Assembly: GCA_029216955.1 (NCBI GenBank)
Contig: JANAVB010023996.1
Coordinates: 12,812,269-12,876,268, forward strand
Reading direction: 5' to 3'
Source: Iris pallida
Lineage: Eukaryota > Streptophyta > Magnoliopsida > Asparagales > Iridaceae
Length of the DNA stretch: 64,000 nt
The notes under the pieces are model-generated. The model saw only the letters and a list, made by a program, of their open reading frames with translations, had not been told where the DNA came from and did not search any database. This document shows positions 35,067 to 47,176 of the stretch, piece after piece (within the stretch, counting starts at the first letter, position 1; every line of letters starts with the position of its first letter). Both the position numbers and the translations under genes were made by a program.

Positions 35067-36179
35067 TGTAGGATCGTTGAGCACTTCTAGAGGGGGGGTG
35101 AATAGAGTGCGTGTGTGCAGCGGAAATAAAATCACCAATTAAAAATTTAAACAATGGCAATGATGTAAGAGCAGTAAATAAAGATAGGAGAATCAAACTC
35201 AGTAACACAGCGATGTATACTGGTATCCCTCTGAGAGGACTAATCCAGTCTCGAGTACTCTTGCTCGATGTTAATCCACTAAAGGCACAAGCTTTAACTG
35301 AGTGCTTGCAACTCTTACACCACCGTGCTTGTTGACGAGTGCACGACCAACTCCAACACACACCGTGCTTGGTGACGAGCGCACGACCAGCTCCACAACA
35401 GGAATTGTTGTTGAAACTTGACGACCTCTTTACAACTCAGAATAACCAAAAGACTTCTAAATCAAATGTGATAGTACTGGCTTTTGGCTAAGAGAAGTAT
35501 AGGTGAGATTTGAAATTCTTGGATCACTTAGAAAACACTTGAGATGAAATAGAGAAGAGATGAAGAATGAATTGATGTTTTGAAATGAAAAGTTCTTCTC
35601 TATTTATAGGTGTTTTCACCAACCGAACTCGGGCAGAACTCGGGCAGAGTTCGGATACAAAAATCTCGCAATATAGACGTTGCTCGCAGATTTGGAGGCA
35701 ACTGAAGTTTGAATACAAACTGACCGAACTCGGTCAGAGTTCGGGCCGAACTCGGGCCGAACTCGGCTGTGAGTTCTGTCAGGAGATTTAAAATTGTTTT
35801 CAAACAGTTTTTGGAAATTTGTAAAATCATTTAAAAGGAATATTTTCGAAATATAATTATGGAATATTTGTAATCGAAAATATTAGGGTAAAAGTAGATT
35901 TTGAAAAATGAGAATAATTTTTAACCCTAAGCCAGTAATACCATACTTGATTTTACAAAGAAATTCCTAGACTCAATAAATTGTAAAAATACAGAATAAA
36001 AGTAGAAAAGGAGTCTTCAGAATTTTGATGACTTTGACGCTTGGAATTATGCAGTACATCGTCCGTTGAATAAGATTTCATGTATCCTGAAATAGTTAGC
36101 AGCATTGTCTATATTTTGTATATGGACTAAAGTGTAAGTCGATTATCGAAATCGGGTGTGACCATGGAATGGGCCAACA
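35067..36179 (-). repeat. LTR B of the Sirevirus array, shared by both units
   Basis: It is the 5' LTR of unit 1 and the 3' LTR of unit 2. Palindromes lie at about 35621-35768 and a TATA box at 35600-35609. No target duplication lies at either edge of this LTR: one side is a PBS and the other a PPT. This shows that it is not the edge of a separate insertion. Confidence 0.95.
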
Positions 36180-36193
36180 ATCTCCCCCATTTT
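36180..36193 (-). promoter_or_regulatory. Polypurine tract of unit 2
   Basis: AAAATGGGGGAGAT on the minus strand, directly before LTR B. An upstream GGGGGAGAAAA tract is also present (about 36293-36308). Confidence 0.85.
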
Positions 36194-36565
36194 GATAATT
36201 GACAAAACTTGAGTCTATACCAAAATATATTTCAAAAAAAATAATATATCAAAATACCTGAAAAAAATTGTTTGGGCTGATTTTGGTTATACTCAATTTT
36301 CTCCCCCTTTGTCAAGTAGTAAAATGAATCGGCTCCCCCGTAAGTCATGAAGCCAACAATAAAAAAAACAAAGTGAAAGAAAACAGTAGTAATCACAGTA
36401 ATCATAGCATAGAGTGAAATGCAAATAAACTGAAATAGCATAAATATTCCACTAGAAAATCAACTGGTACATCTGATAAATGTCTAACTGAAAGAGTTTA
36501 GACAAAAAAAATAAAAGTACTACATAAACTGCATCAAAATCCACTATCCTATGGCTGAAACCATA

Positions 36566-37768
36566 TCACAACTCTGCATCATTTGCACCGGGAGGATCAT
36601 GAGGAAAATAGGCAGTGGTCGGGTCGAAATACTGAAAAGTAGCCTCATCAGTAAAACGGGGACCAGGGAAAGCAGGGTGTGGAAGGATAGTAAGTGGATG
36701 GGCTGGATCATGCACCAGGCTGTAATGTAGGTCGGCAATACTGTTTCTCAGCACCTGGGCCTGAGAAATGTGCCTGAACTCTGAGTCCTGATAACGTTGC
36801 ATGGAAACCGCAACGAACTCATCAAATCGCTGGTAGAAGGCATGATCAAGTCCTGGAGCAGGGGCCGGAGCAGGAGGAGCATCTGCTGGAGGGTCCTCAG
36901 CATCAGCTGGAATATCAGCAGGAGCAGCACCGGGAGGTCGAGGAAACCGACGAGAGCGGGTCAACTCAACAGCAGTAGAAGAAATAGCACACGTTTCAAG
37001 ATCAATCTCGAAACGGCGAAAGATACTCGCAAGGTGCATAGGAAAAACAAGGTTCCTTCCTGCATTCTTGCAGTTGAGCATCCATGACATCATGGTCTTT
37101 GGAATTGAGAAGGGAATTCCAAAATGAATGTGATACAAAGCAGAGAGTTCCAAAAATGTGACCTCATCAGTAGAGCCTTTCTTCGGAAGAAGGGCTGAGA
37201 AAATCATGCGATGAAGTTCGTAGAAATTTTGGTTAAGATGTCGAGAAAATATTCTCCGAGGAGGAGGAGTGGGGTGACAGATCAATTCCCTAAAAGAAGC
37301 TAAGGTGACATCTGCAGGGAACTGAATGTGGTGGATGTCAACAAGAGCTTCACCAATATCAGGAACGTGAAAATATTCACTGATATCAGTGGCGCTAAAT
37401 TCAAGTTCCTGTCCAGCAACGCAGGAATAGAAATTTCCGTTTTGTTTTACTTGCAAGTTGCAGTAAAACATCCGGACAGCATTGTCATAAATATTATCTT
37501 GGACTTCAAAAAAGTCGCGAAATCCAAGTAGTTCAAAAGTAGGAACATATTCGAAGAAGATTGTAAAGTTGACAAATGCTCCAGTACAAATACGACGGAG
37601 AGAAAAGGAATCAAACCAGAGATTGGAAAAGTCTCTGTCGGGAAACAGAGTGCCATCGAATTCCTCGGGATCTCTAGGTTTGGCTGGACTGAACAAACTG
37701 GCTGGAGTGTAGTCGGAAGATGAGGAAGCACCCTGGGAAGAATTTCCTCGTTGACGCTTCGGAGCCAT
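36566..37768 (-). CDS. Sirevirus additional ORF, 400 residues, intact (unit 2)
   Basis: Function unknown. The N terminus MAPKRQRGNSSQGASSSSDY is basic and Ser-rich. A conserved globular part follows (about residues 40-260), with VNFTIFFEY, AVRMFYCNLQ, ISEYFHVPD, NFYELHRMIF, LPKKGSTDEVTFLELSALYH and TMMSWMLNCK. A Pro/Ala-rich hinge (about 280-312) and a C-terminal tail come after. I see no signal peptide, transmembrane segment or furin-type site, so it does not look like an envelope protein. The conserved part recalls the putative plant transposon protein domain. The homologue at 1257-2525 is strongly diverged but keeps the FYELHR and GSTDEVT blocks. It sits between pol and the PPTs with its own promoter-like module upstream. 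Confidence 0.85.
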   Translation of the reverse strand: MAPKRQRGNSSQGASSSSDYTPASLFSPAKPRDPEEFDGTLFPDRDFSNLWFDSFSLRRICTGAFVNFTIFFEYVPTFELLGFRDFFEVQDNIYDNAVRMFYCNLQVKQNGNFYSCVAGQELEFSATDISEYFHVPDIGEALVDIHHIQFPADVTLASFRELICHPTPPPRRIFSRHLNQNFYELHRMIFSALLPKKGSTDEVTFLELSALYHIHFGIPFSIPKTMMSWMLNCKNAGRNLVFPMHLASIFRRFEIDLETCAISSTAVELTRSRRFPRPPGAAPADIPADAEDPPADAPPAPAPAPGLDHAFYQRFDEFVAVSMQRYQDSEFRHISQAQVLRNSIADLHYSLVHDPAHPLTILPHPAFPGPRFTDEATFQYFDPTTAYFPHDPPGANDAEL

Positions 37769-37993
37769 GTGGAGATGGAGAAGATCGTCGAAGCCTTGTA
37801 CGAAGGGAAGAGGAAAGTCTTCTAGAAGGAGGTAGAGCTATTTCTCGTTTTGGTGTGGAGAAATAGTGGAAGAAAGGGTGGATTAAATAGGTGCTAGGGC
37901 CGGCTGTTCGGTTCTGGAACCATCACAGCGCCGACCGAACTCGGTCCGAGTTCGGTCCGAACTAGGTCAGAGTTCGGGCCGAGTTCGGTCACT
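37769..37993 (-). promoter_or_regulatory. Promoter-like module upstream of the aORF, unit 2
   Basis: Same layout as unit 1: palindrome cluster at about 37932-37990, TATTTAAT-type box at 37882-37890, pyrimidine-rich leader, ATG at 37768. Function is inferred. Confidence 0.45.
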
Positions 37994-38264
37994 TGCATTT
38001 CCGAGGCAGTCAATGCAGTCAGAGTATATTAAAAGTTTAATAAATAAAGTTTGACTGATTTATATTTTAACTGCTGTAATTTTGGGTTAACTGTAGGGGA
38101 TGTCCCAGCTAACGGTGGTTCACCGGGGAACACTTAAGTACCGCTTCGCTTCGACCGTAGCCGTGGTGACAGACATTGCCCTTTATAAGTTTGTCCCCAA
38201 AATAACTTTCGTTAAATAAATAAATAATCAAATTATTTAAAACCAGTTTAAAATACCATATGCA

Positions 38265-39220
38265 TTAAGAGTCCGAAAATTCAAGGATGCCGAGCTCACG
38301 CCTCAAGATGTTGAAACGGTCTTCAGCCAAGGGTTTAGTGAAAATATCTGCTAGTTGATGTTCAGTATTAATAAATTTTAAGCAAATATCCCCGTGTTGT
38401 TGATGATCACGTAGAAAATGATGTCTAACTTCTATGTGCTTTGTGCGTGAATGACAGATAGGGTTCTTAGTTAAATTAATTGCACTAGTGTTGTCACAGT
38501 ATATAGGAACATTTGTATAGTGCAGATTATAGTCCTCTAAGGTTTGCTTCATCCACAAAATTTGAGCACAACAACGTCCTGCGGCGATATACTCAGCCTC
38601 AGTTGTTGATAATGCTACTGAATTTTGCTTCTTGCTAAACCAAGAGACTAGGGCCTTTCCCAAGAAATGACATGTACCACTGGTACTTTTACGGTCCACT
38701 TTGCATCCGGCAAAATCCGCATCCGAGTAACCTATAAGGTCAAAGGATTTGGTTTTGGGATACCATAAGCCAACTGTAGAAGTTCCTTTAAGGTATCGGA
38801 AGATACGCTTAACGGCACTAAGATGTGATTCCTTAGGATTTGCCTGATATCTTGCACAGATGCAAACACTAAACATAATATCAGGGCGACTAGCAGTTAA
38901 ATATAATAAACTACCAATCATACCTCGATACTTACGCTGATCAACAGGTTTGCCACTTTCATCAGCATCAAGCTTTGTAGATGTAGCCATAGGCGTCCCA
39001 ATTGGCTTTACATTTTCGAAGTCGTACTTCTTCAGTATGTCCTTCGTGTACTTGGCTTGGTTGATGAATGTTCCATTTGAGTGTTGTTTGATTTGCAATC
39101 CTAGGAAGAAGTTCAGCTCTCCCATCATGCTCATTTCAAATTCACTCTGCATACACTTGGCAAATTCTTGACAAAGTTGTTCATTAGTAGAACCGAATAT
39201 AATGTCATCTACATAAATTT
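38265..39220 (-). pseudogene. Sirevirus pol, 3' part: RT end and RNase H, unit 2
   Basis: Same content as 24302-25257: it begins at the YVDD motif and ends with RNase H and ADIFTKPLAEDRF. It is separated from the rest of pol (45029-47176) by the unit 2 copy of the level 3 element. Confidence 0.95.
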
Positions 39221-41837
39221 TGTCACGACCCGCTCCCAATTTTGGGATACGAGTACGTGGCCAAGTCCAGCCTACGCCGCAGCATCGGCGGTAGTACGCT
39301 GTCTATGATAACAATGGTCCACAACAAGCACAACACGCATATATATCATCCACAACTAAGCCAACAAAAATCACTAAAATATCCAATAGTCTCAATATTA
39401 TAAATATGAAAATCTACTACAACTCAGAAAGTCTCGGGAACAAACCCGGATAGCAGAAAAATAAAATAGATAACTCAACTCCATAACTATAACTACTAAC
39501 TAATGCGAATCCATAAGGAAAGAAATATGCTAATTCGCATCAGTGCTGGAACCGGGTACGCCAGTGACGTCAGGGTCGCCAATATACTCACCGTAGACCT
39601 CGGGGCAAATCTCTTCGTCTAAAGCTGAAAAATAGTTATCCAGTCAGGATTGGAGCAAGATCACCATAACACTACATTACACAATATAGTATACAAGCAT
39701 GAAGGAAAGATAAAAGGAATTTAATTGAAGATAAGTATAGGTATGACATTGTATGATAAGAAAGTACCTTTGAGACATGATAACAATATGAAGGTAGACT
39801 TTGACATACCACTAAGACATGATGACAACAAGAAGGTAAACTTGACGAAAGAAGAACAATAGACAATAGAGTAACAATAATTAAGTCACGTGTACTGTGT
39901 GTTTTAGAATAACAACGTTCAGCATGTAGACGGCTTGGGATATCCGTCAGTCATACGTGTGGTGCATGACTGATATTATGCAATCAATGTATAGGGGGTC
40001 TGTATTCAATTCGTTGACCACATGCTTACTTGTCGTATTCCCCCGCCCGACTCACTCACAATACATGTCCACTATGATAAACATTAGCAATACGATAAAC
40101 TGTAAACAATAGGAAACAATGAGTAAAAGATGAACATGTATATATCCTAACGATTCTAACTCTCGTGCACAATATTAATCATGAGCAATGACAATCATGA
40201 ACCAAAGGGAAGTAATAGTGAAACGACGACACGAAGATACATGCAGCATAAAATAAAGGAAACATAGGTCATAGTGATACTTGCCTGCTCCGATAGATGA
40301 TAAAGTCACAAGTCAAGACGTCGTAGTCCGATCTACCCCGTCACATAAAAACCACAAGTTAGATCAACAATTCCCACTCTAAAATCCTAGAAAATGGCTA
40401 ATGGGTTAAATCAATTAATACTATTCTAATTCTGGAATAAATCATCTAAAATCATATTTTAACCTATTTAATTCTGAAATAATAATCTACACAAAAATAT
40501 TTGGCCAAGGAAAGTCACGGATCCAAATTCGGGACTCGTGTCACGCAAACCGAGACGTACTGTTGACTAACTGGTCAAACATTATGAATTCAAGTTTGAG
40601 TGTGCAACATGATAGATTTCAGCGCCATGAGTGCACTGGAATCGACCGTGCCACAAAATCACAATTTGGTCAAAAGTTATCGCCATTATGGCTAACTATG
40701 ACCAAATCGATGAACCGTTGACCAAATCTGACTTCTATGAATAAAATAAAATAATAGATGAAATTCTGAATTTCTGGAAAAATTATATGTTTTAGGGCTC
40801 GGTGTCAGCTTTCCAAAACTTCAAACGGATCGCAAAACGGAGTTCGGGATCGCTCGGAATCTCGAAAACCGTGCGACGTGTAAATTTTTGGACAACCGAC
40901 ACTCAAATAATTATTCAGAAATTCGAGATCAAAATACCAGAAAATAAATTATATAATCAGAAAGCTAACCTCAATACGCTTCCAACAAAAAAAAACGGCG
41001 CACAAAAAGGACGTCTAGATCAACGGCAATCGCCCCGCGAAGTCGAAGAATCCCTATTGAACTCTCCACAAAAGCTGCTGAAATAAAGTAGGGTTTTCGA
41101 AAAACCTAATAACTAATATATATATAGGAAATTATAGTCGGTGGAACGGCTTGAGGCGGCTGGCTCTGCCACGTGGCAGCATCCTGTGCGCCCCGCCAGG
41201 ATCCTACGGTCCAAACCAAGCTGAGCTTGGCTCGGCTCCGAGCTTGGCTCGGACTAGGACTAAGTCGGTGGCTCGGAGACCGATCCGCACCCGCCCCCGC
41301 GCTGACGGGTGGGCCCGCCACGTGCGCCCGAGCGGCTGACGGGTGGGCCCCCGCTCGGCTGACTGGGTAATTGCTTTAGAAAATAGGTTTTTAATATTCA
41401 AAAAATTAATTAAAAATTCCAGAAAAATCCAAAAAATTCCAAATAAATCCCAGAAAATTCCTAAAAATTCCTAGAAAATTCTAGAAAATATTTTAAGGGT
41501 TCTAGAGCCTATATAAATTCTTTGACCTAAAATATACCCTCGGGTGCACTCACATAAATTCCTAGAAGCTTAAGAAATAATGAAACAATATATAATAATT
41601 ATCTAAAAATCTTCAATAAATCCTGGAAATTCTAAAATGGTAAAATAATACTCTAGAGGCTGCCTGGGGACCCTGGAGACCATATATGACCTAATTTCCT
41701 TATATCTAACCTATAGGCTTAGGCAAAATCTTACGATTCCAAATCGACATCCTAGTAAATAATTGTTTCTAACTAAAATAAAAATAAAAAAAAAATCTCC
41801 AAAATAGAAAATAAATTCTAGGAACCCAAATGCTACA
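39221..41837 (-). repeat. Level 3 3' LTR, unit 2
   Basis: Copy of 25258-27872 with a private G-to-T change at 40541 and one extra A in the run at about 40987-40994. The G/C-rich G-box block is at about 41140-41365. Confidence 0.95.
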
Positions 41838-42412
41838 AACTATCCCCCTTAAAAGATTTTTGTCCTCAAAAATCAAAACATCACAAATAGCATAGTATAA
41901 CCCTAACTCTTACAAGCACTAATTTCTTAATCTAAGTCACGGAGAGATAATGGCTAGGAACATAAGGGAACTGATCGATAATAATCCTACTACAAACTAA
42001 CTAAGCATGCATACCAACTAAAACTAAAGAAGGCTCTACGAACTCGGTACTCTCTACTGTCGATCCCTCGGGTTCGGGAGTAGCATAAGGGTTAGCTACC
42101 CTTATCCCCCTACGGATCGCACTGCGCCTTGTCTCAACCATTGCAAACTAAAAGAAAAGAAAAGATATGGTTAGAACGGTAGATACAAACATATCGAAGA
42201 AATTACGGACGGAATCAAGCAAGATGCAAATTAAGAGACAATAAGATCCTAAGATAAAATAGACTCATAAGGTTGGAGATCCTATTTGTGGATGATATAA
42301 CCTCCTAACTTCAAATCTATTCGCAGGCTCGTAGTAGTACAGCTAACTTAAGCACTACCACGAGTTCGCAGTCTTTTGCGAAATTGGACCTGCATGGGCC
42401 ACCATAAAAACT
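41838..42412 (-). other. Level 3 internal region, unit 2
   Basis: 575 bp, near-identical to 27873-28447. No ORF. The leader inverted repeat is at 42331-42338 and 42354-42361. Confidence 0.85.
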
Positions 42413-45028
42413 TGTCACGACCCGCTCCCAATTTTGGGATACGAGTACGTGGCCAAGTCCAGCCTACGCCGCAGCATCGGCGGTAGTACGCTGTCTATGA
42501 TAACAATGGTCCACAACAAGCACAACACGCATATATATCATCCACAACTAAGCCAACAAAAATCACTAAAATATCCAATAGTCTCAATATTATAAATATG
42601 AAAATCTACTACAACTCAGAAAGTCTCGGGAACAAACCCGGATAGCAGAAAAATAAAATAGATAACTCAACTCCATAACTATAACTACTAACTAATGCGA
42701 ATCCATAAGGAAAGAAATATGCTAATTCGCATCAGTGCTGGAACCGGGTACGCCAGTGACGTCAGGGTCGCCAATATACTCACCGTAGACCTCGGGGCAA
42801 ATCTCTTCGTCTAAAGCTGAAAAATAGTTATCCAGTCAGGATTGGAGCAAGATCACCATAACACTACATTACACAATATAGTATACAAGCATGAAGGAAA
42901 GATAAAAGGAATTTAATTGAAGATAAGTATAGGTATGACATTGTATGATAAGAAAGTACCTTTGAGACATGATAACAATATGAAGGTAGACTTTGACATA
43001 CCACTAAGACATGATGACAACAAGAAGGTAAACTTGACGAAAGAAGAACAATAGACAATAGAGTAACAATAATTAAGTCACGTGTACTGTGTGTTTTAGA
43101 ATAACAACGTTCAGCATGTAGACGGCTTGGGATATCCGTCAGTCATACGTGTGGTGCATGACTGATATTATGCAATCAATGTATAGGGGGTCTGTATTCA
43201 ATTCGTTGACCACATGCTTACTTGTCGTATTCCCCCGCCCGACTCACTCACAATACATGTCCACTATGATAAACATTAGCAATACGATAAACTGTAAACA
43301 ATAGGAAACAATGAGTAAAAGATGAACATGTATATATCCTAACGATTCTAACTCTCGTGCACAATATTAATCATGAGCAATGACAATCATGAACCAAAGG
43401 GAAGTAATAGTGAAACGACGACACGAAGATACATGCAGCATAAAATAAAGGAAACATAGGTCATAGTGATACTTGCCTGCTCCGATAGATGATAAAGTCA
43501 CAAGTCAAGACGTCGTAGTCCGATCTACCCCGTCACATAAAAACCACAAGTTAGATCAACAATTCCCACTCTAAAATCCTAGAAAATGGCTAATGGGTTA
43601 AATCAATTAATACTATTCTAATTCTGGAATAAATCATCTAAAATCATATTTTAACCTATTTAATTCTGAAATAATAATCTACACAAAAATATTTGGCCAA
43701 GGAAAGTCACGGATCCAAATTCGGGACTCGTGGCACGCAAACCGAGACGTACTGTTGACTAACTGGTCAAACATTATGAATTCAAGTTTGAGTGTGCAAC
43801 ATGATAGATTTCAGCGCCATGAGTGCACTGGAATCGACCGTGCCACAAAATCACAATTTGGTCAAAAGTTATCGCCATTATGGCTAACTATGACCAAATC
43901 GATGAACCGTTGACCAAATCTGACTTCTATGAATAAAATAAAATAATAGATGAAATTCTGAATTTCTGGAAAAATTATATGTTTTAGGGCTCGGTGTCAG
44001 CTTTCCAAAACTTCAAACGGATCGCAAAACGGAGTTCGGGATCGCTCGGAATCTCGAAAACCGTGCGACGTGTAAATTTTTGGACAACCGACACTCAAAT
44101 AATTATTCAGAAATTCGAGATCAAAATACCAGAAAATAAATTATATAATCAGAAAGCTAACCTCAATACGCTTCCAACAAAAAAAACGGCGCACAAAAAG
44201 GACGTCTAGATCAACGGCAATCGCCCCGCGAAGTCGAAGAATCCCTATTGAACTCTCCACAAAAGCTGCTGAAATAAAGTAGGGTTTTCGAAAAACCTAA
44301 TAACTAATATATATATAGGAAATTATAGTCGGTGGAACGGCTTGAGGCGGCTGGCTCTGCCACGTGGCAGCATCCTGTGCGCCCCGCCAGGATCCTACGG
44401 TCCAAACCAAGCTGAGCTTGGCTCGGCTCCGAGCTTGGCTCGGACTAGGACTAAGTCGGTGGCTCGGAGACCGATCCGCACCCGCCCCCGCGCTGACGGG
44501 TGGGCCCGCCACGTGCGCCCGAGCGGCTGACGGGTGGGCCCCCGCTCGGCTGACTGGGTAATTGCTTTAGAAAATAGGTTTTTAATATTCAAAAAATTAA
44601 TTAAAAATTCCAGAAAAATCCAAAAAATTCCAAATAAATCCCAGAAAATTCCTAAAAATTCCTAGAAAATTCTAGAAAATATTTTAAGGGTTCTAGAGCC
44701 TATATAAATTCTTTGACCTAAAATATACCCTCGGGTGCACTCACATAAATTCCTAGAAGCTTAAGAAATAATGAAACAATATATAATAATTATCTAAAAA
44801 TCTTCAATAAATCCTGGAAATTCTAAAATGGTAAAATAATACTCTAGAGGCTGCCTGGGGGCCCTGGAGACCATATATGACCTAATTTCCTTATATCTAA
44901 CCTATAGGCTTAGGCAAAATCTTACGATTCCAAATCGACATCCTAGTAAATAATTGTTTCTAACTAAAATAAAAATAAAAAAAAAATCTCCAAAATAGAA
45001 AATAAATTCTAGGAACCCAAATGCTACA
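42413..45028 (-). repeat. Level 3 5' LTR, unit 2
   Basis: Copy of 28448-31063, with the G/C-rich block at about 44332-44557. Confidence 0.95.
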
Positions 45029-47176
45029 AATTTGCACTAGAAGTATATCATTATTCAAAGAAATAAAAAGAGTAGTATCAATCTTGCCTTTTGAAAAACC
45101 ATTATCAAGTAAGAAGGCGCTTAGGCGTTCATACCAAGCACGAGGTGCTTGTTTGAGTCCATAGAGTGCTTTCTTAAGCTTGAAGACGTGATCAGGTTTT
45201 TGAAAATCTTCAAAACCAGGGGGTTGTTTCACAAAAACTTCTTCTTTCAAAAATCCATTTAAAAATGCGCTTTTCACGTCCATTTGAAAAAGTTTGAAAT
45301 CATTAAAACAAGCAAAAGCGCAAAACATGCGAATGGCTTCTAGTCTAGCAACAGGAGCATAGGTCTCATCATAATCAATTCCTTCTTCTTGATTATAACC
45401 TTGTGCAACTAGACGTGCTTTGTTGCGTAGAACTTGACCATCTTCACTAAGTTTATTTCGGAACACCCATTTGGTACCAATTATCGATTGACCAATAGGT
45501 TTAGGAACGAGTTCCCAAACTTGGTTTCTCTCAAATTGATTAAGTTCCTCTTGCATGGCAGAAATCCAAAATTCATCAGAAAAAGCCTCATTAGCATTCT
45601 TAGGTTCTATTTGAGAAATAAATGCTACATTAGCTGCTACCTCAGAATCTCTAAGAGATGAACGAGTACTTACACCTTTGGATACATCACCTATTATGAG
45701 AGTTTCTGGATGATCTGGTTTGAATCTTAATGATTCGAATCTTTGGGCCATACCTTTCACAAGGCTCTTCTCAGTTCCTGCATCTTCAGGACTTTTATCG
45801 GTTCTTGCCTCTTGGGTAGGATCTTTCTCAGAACTCTTCTTTGTCTTTGTAGGTGCATCTTCATCATCACTGTCGCTAGATCTATGACTATTCAACTCAT
45901 CAAAGGTAACATTAACACTTTCTTCAACAATCAAAGATCTTTTATTGAAAATTCTATATCCTTTACTCTTAGCAGCATATCCGAGAAATATCCCGTCATC
46001 TGCTTTCGAGTCGAACTTTCCCAAGTTATCCTTGGTGTTCAGGATGAAACAGCGACAACCAAAAACTTTAAAATAAGATATGTTTGGAATTCTTCCAAAC
46101 CAAAGCTCATATGGTGTTTTCTTCGATATAGGTCGAATTAACACCCTATTTAAAATATGACAGGCTGTACTAACAGCTTCTGCCCAAAAATATTTAGGAA
46201 GATTATGCTGATTAAGCATGACTCTAGCCATTTCGCTTAGAGTACGATTCTTCCGCTCCACAACACCATTCTGTTGGGGAGTTCTAGGACAAGAAAATTC
46301 GTGGTAGTATCCACTATCATCATAAAACTTTTTGAAATCAGTATTTTCGAATTCGCCACCATGATCACTTCGGATACGAGTAATCATGAAGCCTTTTTCG
46401 TTTTGAACCTTTTTACAAAATATCTGAAATTCAAAAATTGCATCACTTTTGTTTGATAAAAAATAAACCCATGTAAAACGAGAAAAATCATCAACAATGA
46501 CAAAAGCATAGAGTTTACCGCCAAGACTAGCGACTCTACTAGGACCAAATAAATCCATATGAATCAACTGCAAAGGTCTCGAAGTACTTACAGCGTTGAT
46601 GGATTTAAAAGATGACCTATGTGCTTTGTTCTTTTCACAGTCAGCACATACCATGTCTCTCTTGAATGGAATTTCTGGGAGTCCTTTTACCAACTTCTTT
46701 GTGTTCAGGCGTGAGATAGTATCCATGTTTGCATGTCCTAGTCTCATGTGCCATAGCCAGCTTTCATTTTGATTGGCTACTAGACACCTTCCTGCATTAT
46801 TAGTATTCTCCAAAAAGAAAACATATATATTGTCTTCTCTAATCCCTTTATATATGGGATCACCAGATGACATATCATATATAGTACATTTATCTTTCAC
46901 AAAATTGATGCCATAACCATTATCTGCCAAATGACTTATACTCAGTAGGTTATGTTTCAATTCGGTTACTAGACAAACATCTTTTATTATAGGGTAAGGA
47001 GACATACCTACAGTGCCATTACCTATAATGTCACCTCTCAAGTTATTTCCGAAGGAGACATATCCTTCTTTCTTCATCGATAGCGTAGCGAATAAAGATG
47101 CATCACCAGTCATGTGTCGCGAACATCCGCTATCGAGGATCCATTTGCTTCTAGCATGAGAAGGTTGAGGGTCCAC
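45029..47176 (-). pseudogene. Sirevirus pol, 5' part: protease, integrase, RT start, unit 2
   Basis: Same domains as 31064-33211, with two substitutions seen by eye: His for Tyr at residue 7, and Pro for His at about residue 453 in the Ser/Asp-rich linker. Protease, HHCC and integrase D,D,E residues are all present. The open frame ends in the level 3 LTR before the RT catalytic motif. Confidence 0.95.

Larger units (their letters stand above)
39221..45028 (-). mobile_element. Level 3 Gypsy-like LTR element, unit 2 copy
   Basis: LTRs 39221-41837 and 42413-45028, internal 41838-42412. Target duplication AATTT lies at 39216-39220 and 45029-45033, at the same base of pol as in unit 1. It repeats the 3'/5' LTR difference seen in unit 1 (A at 41670, G at 44861). 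The two copies therefore derive from one insertion duplicated with its host. Private changes such as T at 40541 arose later. Confidence 0.95.

Noticed and set aside
36566..37768. aORF as a viral-type envelope gene
   Set aside because: The position fits the Sirevirus env-like ORF, but no signal peptide, membrane segment or cleavage site is visible, so I call it only an additional ORF.
40802..41086. ORFs inside the level 3 LTRs (71-94 codons, also near 26839, 30029, 43994)
   Set aside because: They repeat with the LTR, lack any domain, and their length depends on an A-run indel (94 codons only where one extra A shifts the frame). They are chance openings.
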